A DNA stretch of 64,000 nucleotides from Azorhizobium sp943371865 (GTDB lineage: Bacteria; Pseudomonadota; Alphaproteobacteria; Rhizobiales; Xanthobacteraceae): the NCBI RefSeq assembly GCF_943371865.1, contig NZ_CALRWL010000024.1, forward strand, positions 17,315-81,314. Direction: 5' to 3'. This document shows, piece after piece, positions 35,035-44,298 of the stretch (position 1 is the stretch's first letter; each line of letters opens with the position of its first letter). Below the pieces are notes generated by a model. The model made no database searches. It saw only the letters and a program-made list of their open reading frames with translations, and was not told where the DNA came from. The position numbers and the translations under genes were made by a program.

Positions 35035-35831
35035 CCCGCGGCCTCGCCATCCTGTTCGCCTGGACCATGGCCCTGGGCGCGGCCCTGTTCCTGCTGGCGC
35101 CGCTGATCGTCATCGCCGCCGCCTCGTTCTCGCCGACGCCGGTGTTCGATCTGCCGGTGGGCGGGGCCTCGCTGCGCTGGTACGGCCGCATCGGCCAGAT
35201 GGACGGCTTCTGGCCGGCGCTGGGACTGTCGTTGCAGATCGCCGCCCTCTCCACCGCCATCGCTCTGGTGCTGGGCACGCTGGCCGCCATCGCCATCACG
35301 CAAGGGCGGCTGCCGGGGTCCGAGGCCATCGGCACGGTGCTGGTCTCGCCCTTGATGATGCCCGGCCTCGTGCTCGGCATCGCTCTCCTGCAATACTACC
35401 GCGCCATCGGCTTCTCGGCCGCCTGGAGCGGGCTGCTGCTGGCGCATTTGGTGGTGACCCTGCCCTATGTGGCCCGCACCATGATCGCCGGCCTGTCGCG
35501 CTTCGACTTCACCTTGGTGGAAGCCGCACGAACCTTGGGCTGCACCTATCCCGGCGCCATCCTCAAGGCGATGGTGCCGGCGCTGGCCCCCTCATTCCTC
35601 ACCGCGGGGTTGTTCTCCTTCCTCGCCTCCTTCGACAACTATCCAGTGTCGATCTTCCTGACCGACGTGCGGACCAAGACCCTGCCGATCAAGATGCTGC
35701 AATATATCGAAGAAGCTCCCGACCCGACGCTCGCCGCCCTCTCCACTTTGATCCTGGGGGCGACCGTCATCCTCCTGGTGGCCAGCGACCGCATGGTCGG
35801 CCTGCACCGCATGGCGGGGACCGGCCAATGA
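35031..35831 (+). CDS. ABC transporter permease, PotC type
   Basis: A 266-residue inner-membrane permease. The first segment is ILFAWTMALGAALFLLAPLI, with the typical PotC-like EAA loop TLVEAARTLGCTYPGAILKAMVPALAPSFL. It forms the second half of the transmembrane channel with the PotB-type permease. The stop overlaps the ATG of the PuuE-like gene (35828). Confidence 0.93.
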   Translation: MTRGLAILFAWTMALGAALFLLAPLIVIAAASFSPTPVFDLPVGGASLRWYGRIGQMDGFWPALGLSLQIAALSTAIALVLGTLAAIAITQGRLPGSEAIGTVLVSPLMMPGLVLGIALLQYYRAIGFSAAWSGLLLAHLVVTLPYVARTMIAGLSRFDFTLVEAARTLGCTYPGAILKAMVPALAPSFLTAGLFSFLASFDNYPVSIFLTDVRTKTLPIKMLQYIEEAPDPTLAALSTLILGATVILLVASDRMVGLHRMAGTGQ

Positions 35832-36757
35832 CCCCCGTTCTGCTCAAGCCCACCCTCCCCGCCTCCGGCCGCGATCTCGTGGGCTACGCCGGCGCTCCGC
35901 CCGACCCAAAGTGGCCGGGGGGCGCGAAAATCGCGGTGTCGCTTGTGGTGAATTTCGAGGAAGGTGCCGAATTTTCCGTGTCGGAAGGCGATGCGACAAA
36001 CGAGGGAATCTACGAAGTCGACCATCGCCTGGACGGGCCAGACCCTTGTATCGAAAGCCATTTCGACTACGGCACCAGAGCCGCCTGGTGGCGGGTGATG
36101 GATTTGTTGGATGCACACGGTGTAAAGGTCACCGTCAGCGCCTGCGGCCGCGCCGTGGAGCGCTCGCCGGATCTGGCCCGCGATGCCATTGCCCGCGGCC
36201 ATGAAATCGCCGCCCATGGCTGGCGCTGGGAAAGCCATGCGGGCCTGGACGAAGCCACCGAGCGGGCCCGCATCGCCCGCACCGTGGAGGCCATCACCCG
36301 CGCCACCGGCCAGCGGCCGGTGGGCTGGCACACCCGCTCAGCCTCCTCGCCCAACACCCGCCGCCTCTTGGTGGAGGAAGGCGGCTTTCTCTATGACAGC
36401 GACGCCTATAATGACGACCTGCCCTACTTCCTCCCCATAGCCGGGCGGCGGCATCTGATCCTGCCTTATGCCTTTGATACCAACGACATGCACTTCCAGC
36501 ACACCCAGCGCTTCAGCGGCTCGGATTTCGCCGATTATGTGCTGGATGCGTTCGACTGGCTGGTGCGCGAAGGCGAGCGGGCGCCGAAGATGATGTCGGT
36601 GGGCCTGCACCTGCGCATGATCGGCCGCCCCGGCCGCATGGCGGCGCTGGAGCGGATCCTCACCCACATGACCGGCTCCGGCGTCGCCTGGATCGCCCCG
36701 CGCGCCGCCATCGCCCGCCACTGGCTGGAGCGGTTCCCGGAAGGGGGCTCCCGCTAA
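35828..36757 (+). CDS. PuuE-like allantoinase / polysaccharide deacetylase family protein
   Basis: A 309-residue NodB-fold protein whose N-terminal signature GRDLVGYAGAPPDPKWPGGA is characteristic of the PuuE group of metal-independent allantoinases. Also seen are VNFEEGAE, the AAHGWRWESHAGL motif and GWHTRSASSPNTRRLL. It probably hydrolyses a ureide such as allantoin, or a related cyclic amide, delivered by the importer encoded upstream. Bases of about 35930-36120 are only 52-60 percent GC, below both flanks, so the 5' part may have a separate history. The stop lies 42 bases from the convergent amidase. Confidence 0.82.
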   Translation: MTPVLLKPTLPASGRDLVGYAGAPPDPKWPGGAKIAVSLVVNFEEGAEFSVSEGDATNEGIYEVDHRLDGPDPCIESHFDYGTRAAWWRVMDLLDAHGVKVTVSACGRAVERSPDLARDAIARGHEIAAHGWRWESHAGLDEATERARIARTVEAITRATGQRPVGWHTRSASSPNTRRLLVEEGGFLYDSDAYNDDLPYFLPIAGRRHLILPYAFDTNDMHFQHTQRFSGSDFADYVLDAFDWLVREGERAPKMMSVGLHLRMIGRPGRMAALERILTHMTGSGVAWIAPRAAIARHWLERFPEGGSR

Positions 36758-36799
36758 GTCCCTGGCGCCGCCCGCCCAAGCGGACGGAGCCGGACGACC

Positions 36800-37969
36800 T
36801 CACACCTTCTGCGCCAGCGCCAGCAGAGCTTCGTCCCGCCCGCGCGGGGCGATCATCGACAGGCCCACCGGGCAACCATCCAGTGTACCCAAGGGCATGG
36901 AAACCTGCGGCAGGCCCGCATGGCCGGCGGGGCACAGCAGTTCCAGCGCGCGGGCGCGGAAGGCATCCAGTTCCGCCTCAGGGGTCGCCCGCAGCGGCGC
37001 GATGCCGGGGCCGGTGGGCAGCACCAGCAGGCCGTCGTCCCCCAGCAGATCATCCATGCGGGCGCGGATCTCCGCGCGCAGAGCCAGCGCCGCCTTCACT
37101 TCCTCCGGATCGAGGCGGGAGGCGGCGGCGAAGCGCTCGCGCACGCCGGGGCCGAACTCCGGCTTCACCGCCTCCACCCAGGCGCCATGGGCGGCCCAGG
37201 CTTCCGCCGACTGGATCAGCCGGAACGCATTGCGCCACGGCCCCAGTCCGCCGGGCGCCACGGTGACATGCTGCGCCTCGCCATAGAGGGCGCGCACCCG
37301 CGCCAGCCCATCCGCCAAAGCCGCGCCCACGGCGGGGCCGGCGGCGGCGAACATGTCGTCGGCGATCAGCACCCGCGCGGGGGCCGGGGCCTCCGGGGCC
37401 GGGCCGAGCAAGACCGCGCCCACGGCGGCGAACAGGGCCGGATCGCGGGCGAACCAGCCGACGCTGTCATAGCTCGGCGCCAGCGGCACGGCGCCGGAAA
37501 TGGCGATGCGGCCATGGGTGGGGCGGATGCCCAGCACGCCGCAATAGCTCGCCGGCAGCCGCACCGAGCCGCCAGTGTCAGAGCCGATGGCGAACTCGAC
37601 CAGCCCGCCCGCCACCGCCGCCGCCGAACCGGACGAGGAGCCGCCGGGAATGCGCCCCGGCGCCGCCGGATTGATGGGCGTGCCGTAATGATGGTTCTCG
37701 CCATTGAGGCTCCAGGCCATCTCGTCGGTGTGGGTCTTGCCCACCAGATGGGCGCCCGCATCCAGCAGCAGATCCACCACCGGCGCGCTCTCGGTGGGCA
37801 CCGGATGGCTCGCCAGCCAATGCGGACTGCCGGCGGCGGTGGGCACGCCGGCCAGATCGAAAAAGTCCTTCAGCGCGAAGGTGCGCCCGGCCAGGGGGCC
37901 GTCGGTGCGGCGCTGGATGTCCACCTGCCCGTGGGCGACGAAGGCGTTGAGCGGATCATGCAAGGTCAT
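36800..37969 (-). CDS. Amidase signature-family enzyme
   Basis: A 389-residue Ser-cisSer-Lys amidase. Lys34 in FALKDFFDLAG, the GRIPGGSSSGSAAAVAGG loop (cis-Ser among residues 111-113) and Ser135 in IGSDTGGSVRLPA supply the triad. Such enzymes hydrolyse linear amides to acid and ammonia; relatives include AtzF-like and carbamoyl/allophanate amidases. ATG 37969 overlaps the stop of the amidohydrolase gene by one base, so the two enzymes likely act in series. They share a minus-strand operon with the branched-chain-type importer. Confidence 0.93.
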   Translation of the reverse strand: MTLHDPLNAFVAHGQVDIQRRTDGPLAGRTFALKDFFDLAGVPTAAGSPHWLASHPVPTESAPVVDLLLDAGAHLVGKTHTDEMAWSLNGENHHYGTPINPAAPGRIPGGSSSGSAAAVAGGLVEFAIGSDTGGSVRLPASYCGVLGIRPTHGRIAISGAVPLAPSYDSVGWFARDPALFAAVGAVLLGPAPEAPAPARVLIADDMFAAAGPAVGAALADGLARVRALYGEAQHVTVAPGGLGPWRNAFRLIQSAEAWAAHGAWVEAVKPEFGPGVRERFAAASRLDPEEVKAALALRAEIRARMDDLLGDDGLLVLPTGPGIAPLRATPEAELDAFRARALELLCPAGHAGLPQVSMPLGTLDGCPVGLSMIAPRGRDEALLALAQKV

Positions 37970-39216
37970 CAGGCAACGCTCTCCAAAGCGGGAACATGCA
38001 GGTGGGCGGCAGGACGGGTGAAGGTGCGCCGGCCGGCCTTGAGGCCGAACAGCGGCGGCGCCAGTTCCGACACCGCCTCGGCGCGGGTCGTGCAATCCAG
38101 CACCACCATGTCGGCCGGGACGCCCTCCCGAATGCCGTAGTCGGCCAGATTGAGCAACCGCGCAGAAGAGGATGTCACCATGTCGAGACAGGTGGCCATG
38201 CCCGCCGGCGTGCCCACCTGGGCCACATTGGCATAGAGATTGGAGATCCGCACCAGCGAGCAATCCCCGAACGGGGTGAAGGGGTTGAGCACATTGTTGG
38301 TGGAGAGCGAGCAGGTGACGCCATGCGCCATCAGCACATGGGCCAGCGCCACCCCGCGCGGAACATTGTGGTCATACTCGCGGCCGATGAGGAACAGATC
38401 GGTGGCCGGCAGCGCCGTCACCGCGACACCGGCCCCGGCGAGGCGCTTGGCCAGCTCCACCAGGCGGTCGTGCGGCACGGCGGAGAGCTTGGTCACATGG
38501 CCGATGGCCACCCGCCCGCTCCAGCCGGTCTCTTCCGCCAGCCGGCAGACCTCCAGCAGATCGAGGTGCGAAGGATCGAGGCCGAAATCCAGGTGGAAGT
38601 CGATGTCCACGCCGAAGCGCTGGGCCAGCGCGAACACATGGGCGATCTGGCCGTGGCTGTCCTTGTCCATATAGGGCGCGCCGCCCACCACATCGGCGCC
38701 CGCCTCCAGCGCCGCCACCATGACGTCCTCGCAGCCGGGATCATCCAGCAGGCCCTCCTGCGGGAACACGCACAGCTTCAGGTCGATGGCCCAGGCATAG
38801 TCTTTCTTGAGCTGCTTCAGCGCATGGATGGAGGTGAGGCCGATGCGCGGGTCCACCTCCACATGGGTGCGCATGCGCTGGGTGCCCTGGAGGATGGCCT
38901 TCTCCAGCGTGCGCTTGCCGCGGGCATAGACGTCCTCCACCGTGAAAGCCTTCTTGGCGGCGGCCACGGCGCCGATGGCTTCCTCCAGCGTGCCCTTCTC
39001 GCAGACGCAGCGGCCCAGCAGGCAGGATTTGTCCAGATGGATGTGGGTCTCCACAAAGCCGGGCACCACCAGCCGCCCGCCCAGATCCTCGGACGGCGCG
39101 TCCGCCTCCAGACCGACGCCGATGGCGGCGAAGCGGCCGGCGCGGATGCCGATATCCACCAAGTGTCCCTCGTTGCCGGCGATGCGGGCATTGCGGAAGA
39201 TGTGGTCGAGACTCAT
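37969..39216 (-). CDS. Amidohydrolase of the cytosine deaminase / AtzC-like family
   Basis: A 415-residue metal-dependent TIM-barrel enzyme. Metal ligands are in FVETHIHLDKSCLL, MRTHVEVDP, DFHLDFGLDPS and IGHVTKL, with the conserved final Asp probably near LSTNNVLNPF. The pattern resembles cytosine deaminase CodA and the s-triazine ring amidohydrolase AtzC. It would open or deaminate a nitrogen ring, after which the adjacent amidase could split the product. The substrate is not known. GGAGCG lies upstream of ATG 39216. It is downstream of the LivMGF fusion gene in the same operon. Confidence 0.88.
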   Translation of the reverse strand: MSLDHIFRNARIAGNEGHLVDIGIRAGRFAAIGVGLEADAPSEDLGGRLVVPGFVETHIHLDKSCLLGRCVCEKGTLEEAIGAVAAAKKAFTVEDVYARGKRTLEKAILQGTQRMRTHVEVDPRIGLTSIHALKQLKKDYAWAIDLKLCVFPQEGLLDDPGCEDVMVAALEAGADVVGGAPYMDKDSHGQIAHVFALAQRFGVDIDFHLDFGLDPSHLDLLEVCRLAEETGWSGRVAIGHVTKLSAVPHDRLVELAKRLAGAGVAVTALPATDLFLIGREYDHNVPRGVALAHVLMAHGVTCSLSTNNVLNPFTPFGDCSLVRISNLYANVAQVGTPAGMATCLDMVTSSSARLLNLADYGIREGVPADMVVLDCTTRAEAVSELAPPLFGLKAGRRTFTRPAAHLHVPALESVA

Positions 39217-39268
39217 AGCCTACGCTCCGAAAAGATGGGATCACGCGCCGAAAAGGGCGAGGCCGGCC

Positions 39269-41710
39269 TCACGCCGCGCCGGCCTTGGCCCCGAGATAGG
39301 CCGCTTCCAGATCCGCATCGCCGGCCAGCAGCGCGGCGCTGCCCGCCTTCACGATGCGGCCCTGCTCCAGCACATAGGCGCGGTCGGCGACCGTGAGGGC
39401 GAGCGCCGCCATCTGGTCCACCAGCAGCAGGGTCACGCCCTCCTCCCGCAGGTCGGCGAGGATGTCGAACAGTTCGCCGATGATGGCCGGGGCCAGCCCG
39501 AGCGAGGGCTCGTCCAGCAGCAGGATCTTGGGCCGGGCCATCAGGCCGCGCGCCACCGCCAGCATCTGCTGCTCGCCGCCGGAGAGCAGCCCGGCCCGCT
39601 GGCCGAGGCGCTCGCGCAGGCGCGGGAAGCGCACCAGCAGGGCCTCGAAATCCGCCGCCACCTCCGCAGGATCGGCCGCGCCGCGGGCATGGGCGCCCAG
39701 CAGCAGATTGTCCCGCACCGACAGTTCGGGAAACACCTGCCGCCCCTCCGGCACCAGCGCCAGGCCCTTGCGGGCGATCTGGTGCGCGGCCAGCGCCGCC
39801 ACCGGCGTATCCGCAAGCACCACATCGCCGGTGATGGGCCGCAACAATCCAGCGATGGCCTTCATGGCCGTAGACTTGCCGGCGCCATTGGCCCCCAGCA
39901 GCGCCACGCATTCGCCGGGCCGCACCTCCAGATTGACCCCGTCCAGTACCGGCGCGGCACCATAACCGGCGGTGAGACCGAGCGCGGTCAACACCGCATC
40001 GCGGCTGCCGTCCCAAGGTGCGGCGCGGCCCCGCGCCCGGCCGACATCGCCGCCCAGATAGGCCGCGATCACCGCCGGGTTGGTGCGCACCTGGGCCGGC
40101 GTGCCCTCGGCAATGGGGCGGCCGGCATCCAGCACCACCACATGGTCGGAAATGCCCATGACCAGGGTCATGTCATGCTCCACCAGCAGCACGGCGAGAC
40201 CGGCATCGGCAATGCGCCGCAGCAGCAAAGCGAGCGCGTCCTTGTCGGCGCGCATCAGGCCGGCGGCGGGCTCGTCCAGCAGCAGCACGCGCGGGCGCAT
40301 GGCGAGGGCCCGGGCGATCTCCACCAGGCGGCGATCCACATGGGGCAGATCGTCGGCGGGGGCGTCGAGATCACCGCCATAGCCGACGAAGGCCAGCAGC
40401 GCTTCGGCCTGGGACGCCTCGCCCTTCAGGGCCAGGCGCACGTTGTCCAGCACGCTGAGGGAGCCGAACAATTGGGTGGTCTGGTAGGTGCGGGCGATGC
40501 CGGCGCGGGCCACCTGATAGGCGGGCGCCCCGGCCAGTTCGCCCTCCAGCCGGATCGAGCCGGCATCGGGGCGGTAGAAGCCGCCGATCATGTTCAGGAC
40601 CGTGGTCTTGCCGGCGCCATTGGGGCCGATCAGGCTGGTCACCGCCCCCGGCTGGGCGGTGAAGCTGACGCCCTGCGCCGCCTTCACGCCGCCGAAGGTG
40701 ATGGCGAGATCGCGCACCACCAGCGGCAGCGGCGCCCCCTGCGGCGTCAGAACGGCGGGCGTGGTGGAGGCGACCAGACGCACCCGGCGGCGCGCCACCA
40801 GCCGCAGCACCTCGCCGACGATGCCGCGCGGCGCCAGCCACAGCACCGCCAGCAGTAAGCCACCGAACAGCAGCAGGCGATATTCGGCGAAGTCCGAGAG
40901 CATTTCCGGCAGGCCCACCACCACCAGCGCCCCCACCACCGGCCCCAGCACGGTGCCCGCCCCGCCCACCACCACGGCGAACAGGAACAGGATGGACTGC
41001 GAGAACGGGAACGAGCCGGGCGAGATGAACATCATCAGCGGCGCGAACAGCGCCCCCGCCAGCCCAGCCAGGGCCGCCGAGAGCACGAAGGCCAAGGTCT
41101 TCAGCACCACGGGGTTGAGGCCCACGGATTGCGCCGCCACCTCGCTGTCGCGCACCGCCCGCATGGCGCGGCCCAGCCCACTCATGGACAGGGCCAGAAA
41201 CCCCAGCAGCGCCACCGTCGCCAGGGCCACGCACAGCACCGCCATCTCGCGTTCGGCGAACATCACCCCCGCCACCGGCGGCGGCAGGATGCCCATGAGG
41301 CCGTTGGCGCCGCCGGTCACCGCGCGCCATTCGATCAGCCCATGCTCGACGATGAAGGCAAAGGCGATGGTGACCATGGCCAGATATGGCCCCTTCACCC
41401 TCAAGGCGGGCAGTGCCAGCAGCAGCCCCACGGCGCCTGCCACCAGGGCCGCCGCCGGCAGCGCCAGGGCGAAGCCCGCGCCCTTCAAAATGGCGATGCC
41501 GCTCACATAAGCGCCGATGGCATAGAAGCCCACATGGCCGAGCGAGACCTGCCCGGTGAGGCCCAGCAGGATGTTGAGGCCGATGCCCACCAAAGCGGTC
41601 AGCGCCACCAAGGCGATCACAAACGAGGTATAGCTCTCGCCCCACCAGGCCAGGGCCATGGCGGCGGCGGCGCCCAGCAGGATGGCAAGCGCCAGAATGA
41701 GCGGGCGCAA
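39269..41710 (-). CDS. Fused branched-chain-type ABC importer: LivM permease + LivG ATPase + LivF ATPase
   Basis: An 813-residue three-part fusion. Residues about 1-325 are a LivM-type permease (LNILLGLTGQVSLGHVGFYA, GRAMRAVRDSEVAAQSVGLN). Residues about 335-575 are a LivG-type ATPase (Walker A SLIGPNGAGKTTVLNMIGGF near 360; QTTQLFGSLSVLDNV; DRRLVEIARALAMRP; LLLDEPAAGL). Residues about 590-813 are a LivF-type ATPase (LLGANGAGKSTAMKAIAGLL near 605; LVPEGRQVFPELSVRDNL; LSGGEQQMLAVARG; LLLDEPSLGLAP). These are usually separate proteins. The start is TTG at 41710, four bases after the LivH stop. Confidence 0.95.
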   Translation of the reverse strand: MRPLILALAILLGAAAAMALAWWGESYTSFVIALVALTALVGIGLNILLGLTGQVSLGHVGFYAIGAYVSGIAILKGAGFALALPAAALVAGAVGLLLALPALRVKGPYLAMVTIAFAFIVEHGLIEWRAVTGGANGLMGILPPPVAGVMFAEREMAVLCVALATVALLGFLALSMSGLGRAMRAVRDSEVAAQSVGLNPVVLKTLAFVLSAALAGLAGALFAPLMMFISPGSFPFSQSILFLFAVVVGGAGTVLGPVVGALVVVGLPEMLSDFAEYRLLLFGGLLLAVLWLAPRGIVGEVLRLVARRRVRLVASTTPAVLTPQGAPLPLVVRDLAITFGGVKAAQGVSFTAQPGAVTSLIGPNGAGKTTVLNMIGGFYRPDAGSIRLEGELAGAPAYQVARAGIARTYQTTQLFGSLSVLDNVRLALKGEASQAEALLAFVGYGGDLDAPADDLPHVDRRLVEIARALAMRPRVLLLDEPAAGLMRADKDALALLLRRIADAGLAVLLVEHDMTLVMGISDHVVVLDAGRPIAEGTPAQVRTNPAVIAAYLGGDVGRARGRAAPWDGSRDAVLTALGLTAGYGAAPVLDGVNLEVRPGECVALLGANGAGKSTAMKAIAGLLRPITGDVVLADTPVAALAAHQIARKGLALVPEGRQVFPELSVRDNLLLGAHARGAADPAEVAADFEALLVRFPRLRERLGQRAGLLSGGEQQMLAVARGLMARPKILLLDEPSLGLAPAIIGELFDILADLREEGVTLLLVDQMAALALTVADRAYVLEQGRIVKAGSAALLAGDADLEAAYLGAKAGAA

Positions 41711-41714
41711 GGCT

Positions 41715-42587
41715 TTAGACCTTCTTCACGGCGGCGCGGCCGAACAGGCCGTCCGGCACCAAAGCCAAAGCGGCGATCACCGCCAGGAACACCAGGATCT
41801 GGGTGTAAGAGGAGCCCAGGGCGCTGGTGATCAGGGCTTCAACGAGCCCATAGGCGAAGCCCGCCAGCATGATGCCCGAGGCCGAGCCCATGCCGCCCAG
41901 GATGGCGACCGCGAAGGCCTTGATGCCAAACATCAATCCCATGTCCGAGGACACCGACAGCAGGGGCGCGATCAGCAGGCCGGCGATGCCCGCCAGCACC
42001 GAGGAGGCGGCGAAGGCCAGAGCCACCGCCCGCTGCACGTCGATGCCCATCAGCGAAGCGGCGGTGGGGTTCTGCACCACCGCCAGCAAAGCCTTGCCAG
42101 CGCTGGTTTTGCGCAGAAGCAGATGGAGCCCGAGGGCGATCGCGATGCCCACTACCGGGATCACCAATTGCAGCGGATAGACCCCGGCGCCGAACAGATC
42201 CACCGGCTTCTGCGCCAGCACGGAGGGCAAGGAGCGGGGCTCCTTGCCGAAGGTGAACATCACCGCATTGTCCAGCACGATGCCGCCGGCAACGGTGGCC
42301 ATCAGCCAGGCGCTGGAACCCTTGGAAACAAAAGGCCGGACCAGCGCCCGCTCCACCACCAGGCCGGACAGGCCGCACAGAATGAGGGCGAGCAGAACCG
42401 CCACCGGCAGGGGCAGACCGAGGGTCACCCAGAGGGTGTAGCCGAGCACGGCACCGAGCATGACGGACGAACCTTGCGCGAAGTTCACCGAATGGGACAC
42501 CGTGTATGTGACGTGATAGCCGAGCGCGATCAGTCCATACATACTGCCCAGGCTCAGCCCCGAGACGATGGCGGACAGGATCAGCAC
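41715..42587 (-). CDS. Branched-chain-type ABC permease, LivH type
   Basis: A 290-residue inner-membrane permease. The LivH pattern is SGLSLGSMYGLIALGYHVTYTV, then a helical bundle and the loop FGIKAFAVAILGGMGSASGIMLAGFAYGLVEALITS. It pairs with the LivM half of the fusion protein. The start appears to be GTG at 42587, preceded by GGGGGA. The binding-protein gene lies 30 bases upstream. Confidence 0.93.
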   Translation of the reverse strand: MLILSAIVSGLSLGSMYGLIALGYHVTYTVSHSVNFAQGSSVMLGAVLGYTLWVTLGLPLPVAVLLALILCGLSGLVVERALVRPFVSKGSSAWLMATVAGGIVLDNAVMFTFGKEPRSLPSVLAQKPVDLFGAGVYPLQLVIPVVGIAIALGLHLLLRKTSAGKALLAVVQNPTAASLMGIDVQRAVALAFAASSVLAGIAGLLIAPLLSVSSDMGLMFGIKAFAVAILGGMGSASGIMLAGFAYGLVEALITSALGSSYTQILVFLAVIAALALVPDGLFGRAAVKKV

Positions 42588-42617
42588 GGCATCCCCCTCG
42601 GCCTCACACCCCGCGCC

Positions 42618-43820
42618 TCAGTTGCCCACCGGCACGATCTCGGCGCCCTTGAAGTGGGTGAAGATATAGTCGCCCTTGCCCAGCGCATCGTTGTTGCCGA
42701 GGGTGAACGGCTTGTCATAGGTCTTGATCAGCCCGACATAGGGCCCGATCTCGTAGAAGGCCTTGCGCAGGGCCGGGCCGTCGGTGGTGCCGGCCTTGGC
42801 GATGGCCAGCGCCAAGAGGTTCATGGCGTCATAGGCATTGGCGATGCCCACGGCCGGGGTCACGTCCGCCAGGGTCTTGATCTCGGGATATCTGGCCTTC
42901 AGCGCCGCCAGAACGGTCTCGCCCTTGGGGGAGAGCTTGCCGGAGAAGGAATAGGTCTGGACCATGTCCACCTTCTCCGCGCTCGGCCCGCCCAGTTCGG
43001 TGAAGCGCCCGCCGGCCGGGCCCCAGTGGGAGACCACCGGCACATTCCAGCCCATGCGGTCGAGGGATTTGACCACCTGCGCCGCCGGCTGGACATTGGC
43101 CACCAGGAAGATGGTGTCGGCGCCCGCCTCCTTCAGGCGGGTCAGCTGGGGCACCATGTCCACGTCGGCATTGTCGAACTTTTCCGCGCCGGCCACCGGC
43201 AGGCCCTTGGCGCCGGCCGCCTTCTTGAGGCCGGCCTCATTGGATTCGCCCCAGGGGTTGTTGATGAGCATCAGCCCCGGCTTCTTGGTGGCGTGGGTCT
43301 TCACGGCGAAATCGATCATCGCCTCGTCGACCAATTCGTCCACCGCCGAGACGCGGAACACATAATTCTCCTCGGCGCCGTTGCGGGTGATGGCGGTGCC
43401 CGCCGCCCACACCGCCAGGAACGGCACTTTCGAGGAATTGGCGAACGGCACGATGGCCAGGGACACCGGCGTATCGATGCCGCCGAAGAAGGCCACCACC
43501 TTTTCCTTCTGCACCAGTTCGCGGGCCGCCAGCACGCCCTTGGCCGGGTTGCTCTCGTCGTCGCGGCGCACCAGCTCGAACTTCTTGCCCAGCACGCCGC
43601 CGGTGGCGTTGATCTGGTCGATGGCCACCTGCAGGCCGCGGGTGATGGCCTCGCCGGACTTGGCCGACTGGCCGGAGAGGGCGGCCACCAGCCCCACCTT
43701 GATGGTCTCCTGTGCGCGGGCGGGCGCGGTGAGGACCATGGCGAGGCTGAGGGCGGCCACGGCGCCGCCGATCTGGCGGGCGAGACGCGGCAGGCGAGGC
43801 GCGGAACGGCTGATCGGCAT
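42618..43820 (-). CDS. Branched-chain-type ABC solute-binding protein, LivJ family
   Basis: A 400-residue periplasmic protein with a signal peptide (about residues 1-35) ending LTAPARAQ. The mature N-terminus ETIKVGLVAALSGQSAKSGE and RDDESNPAKGVLAARELVQKEKV are typical of the LivJ/Periplas_BP_6 family. Members bind diverse substrates, including amides, urea and aromatic acids. GGAGGGG upstream of ATG 43820 supports the start. It is the first gene of the operon with LivH, the LivMGF fusion, the amidohydrolase and the amidase. Confidence 0.94.
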   Translation of the reverse strand: MPISRSAPRLPRLARQIGGAVAALSLAMVLTAPARAQETIKVGLVAALSGQSAKSGEAITRGLQVAIDQINATGGVLGKKFELVRRDDESNPAKGVLAARELVQKEKVVAFFGGIDTPVSLAIVPFANSSKVPFLAVWAAGTAITRNGAEENYVFRVSAVDELVDEAMIDFAVKTHATKKPGLMLINNPWGESNEAGLKKAAGAKGLPVAGAEKFDNADVDMVPQLTRLKEAGADTIFLVANVQPAAQVVKSLDRMGWNVPVVSHWGPAGGRFTELGGPSAEKVDMVQTYSFSGKLSPKGETVLAALKARYPEIKTLADVTPAVGIANAYDAMNLLALAIAKAGTTDGPALRKAFYEIGPYVGLIKTYDKPFTLGNNDALGKGDYIFTHFKGAEIVPVGN

Positions 43821-44298
43821 GGGGTCCCCTCCGGAAATCTGCCTCGGGCTTCGCAAGCGCCGTGCCAAGCCATGCGGGCCGGGCGGTTCCCCCTCGCCCG
43901 GCGCGGAGCGCGGCAGGCCTGGGGGGTTGATCGCTCAACCTTCGGGCAGAAGGCGCCAAAAATGGCGCCATATTGAATGCGATTATACGCAATAATCGTA
44001 TACGATTTCTCAAGAAGCGGGCAACGCCAACGGTTTCCGCCGATGCGAACACCAACGCTGCCGCTACAGCATGCACCGCCGCGAGCCGATCGCATACAAT
44101 TCCGCCTAAGATTTCAGCGGCGCCCCTGCGAGACGCCGCATCTGCAGAGGCCTCGGCGCCGTCGGCTCGGACGGGGCCGCCCGGGGAGCGGCACGGCGAC
44201 GTCGCCTTGGCAAGCTCAGGGCAAGCCCGGCACAAGCGAGCCCCCTGACAAGTGATCAGGCAGACATAATTAAGTCTTATTCACATCGAGATTGCCCC
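43821..44298. promoter_or_regulatory. Intergenic control region between LivJ operon and chemoreceptor
   Basis: This 478-base gap holds the divergent promoters. A perfect 14-base palindrome AATCGTATACGATT (43994-44007) and a partial copy ATCGCATACAAT (44089-44100; 10 of 12 matches) have the TATAC core common in GntR-type operators. Close by, TGCG (43979-43982) and CGCA (about 43988-43991) flank ATTATA. No gene for a local regulator lies at either side of the gap, so the regulator is probably elsewhere. The rest of the gap appears non-coding. Confidence 0.45.
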
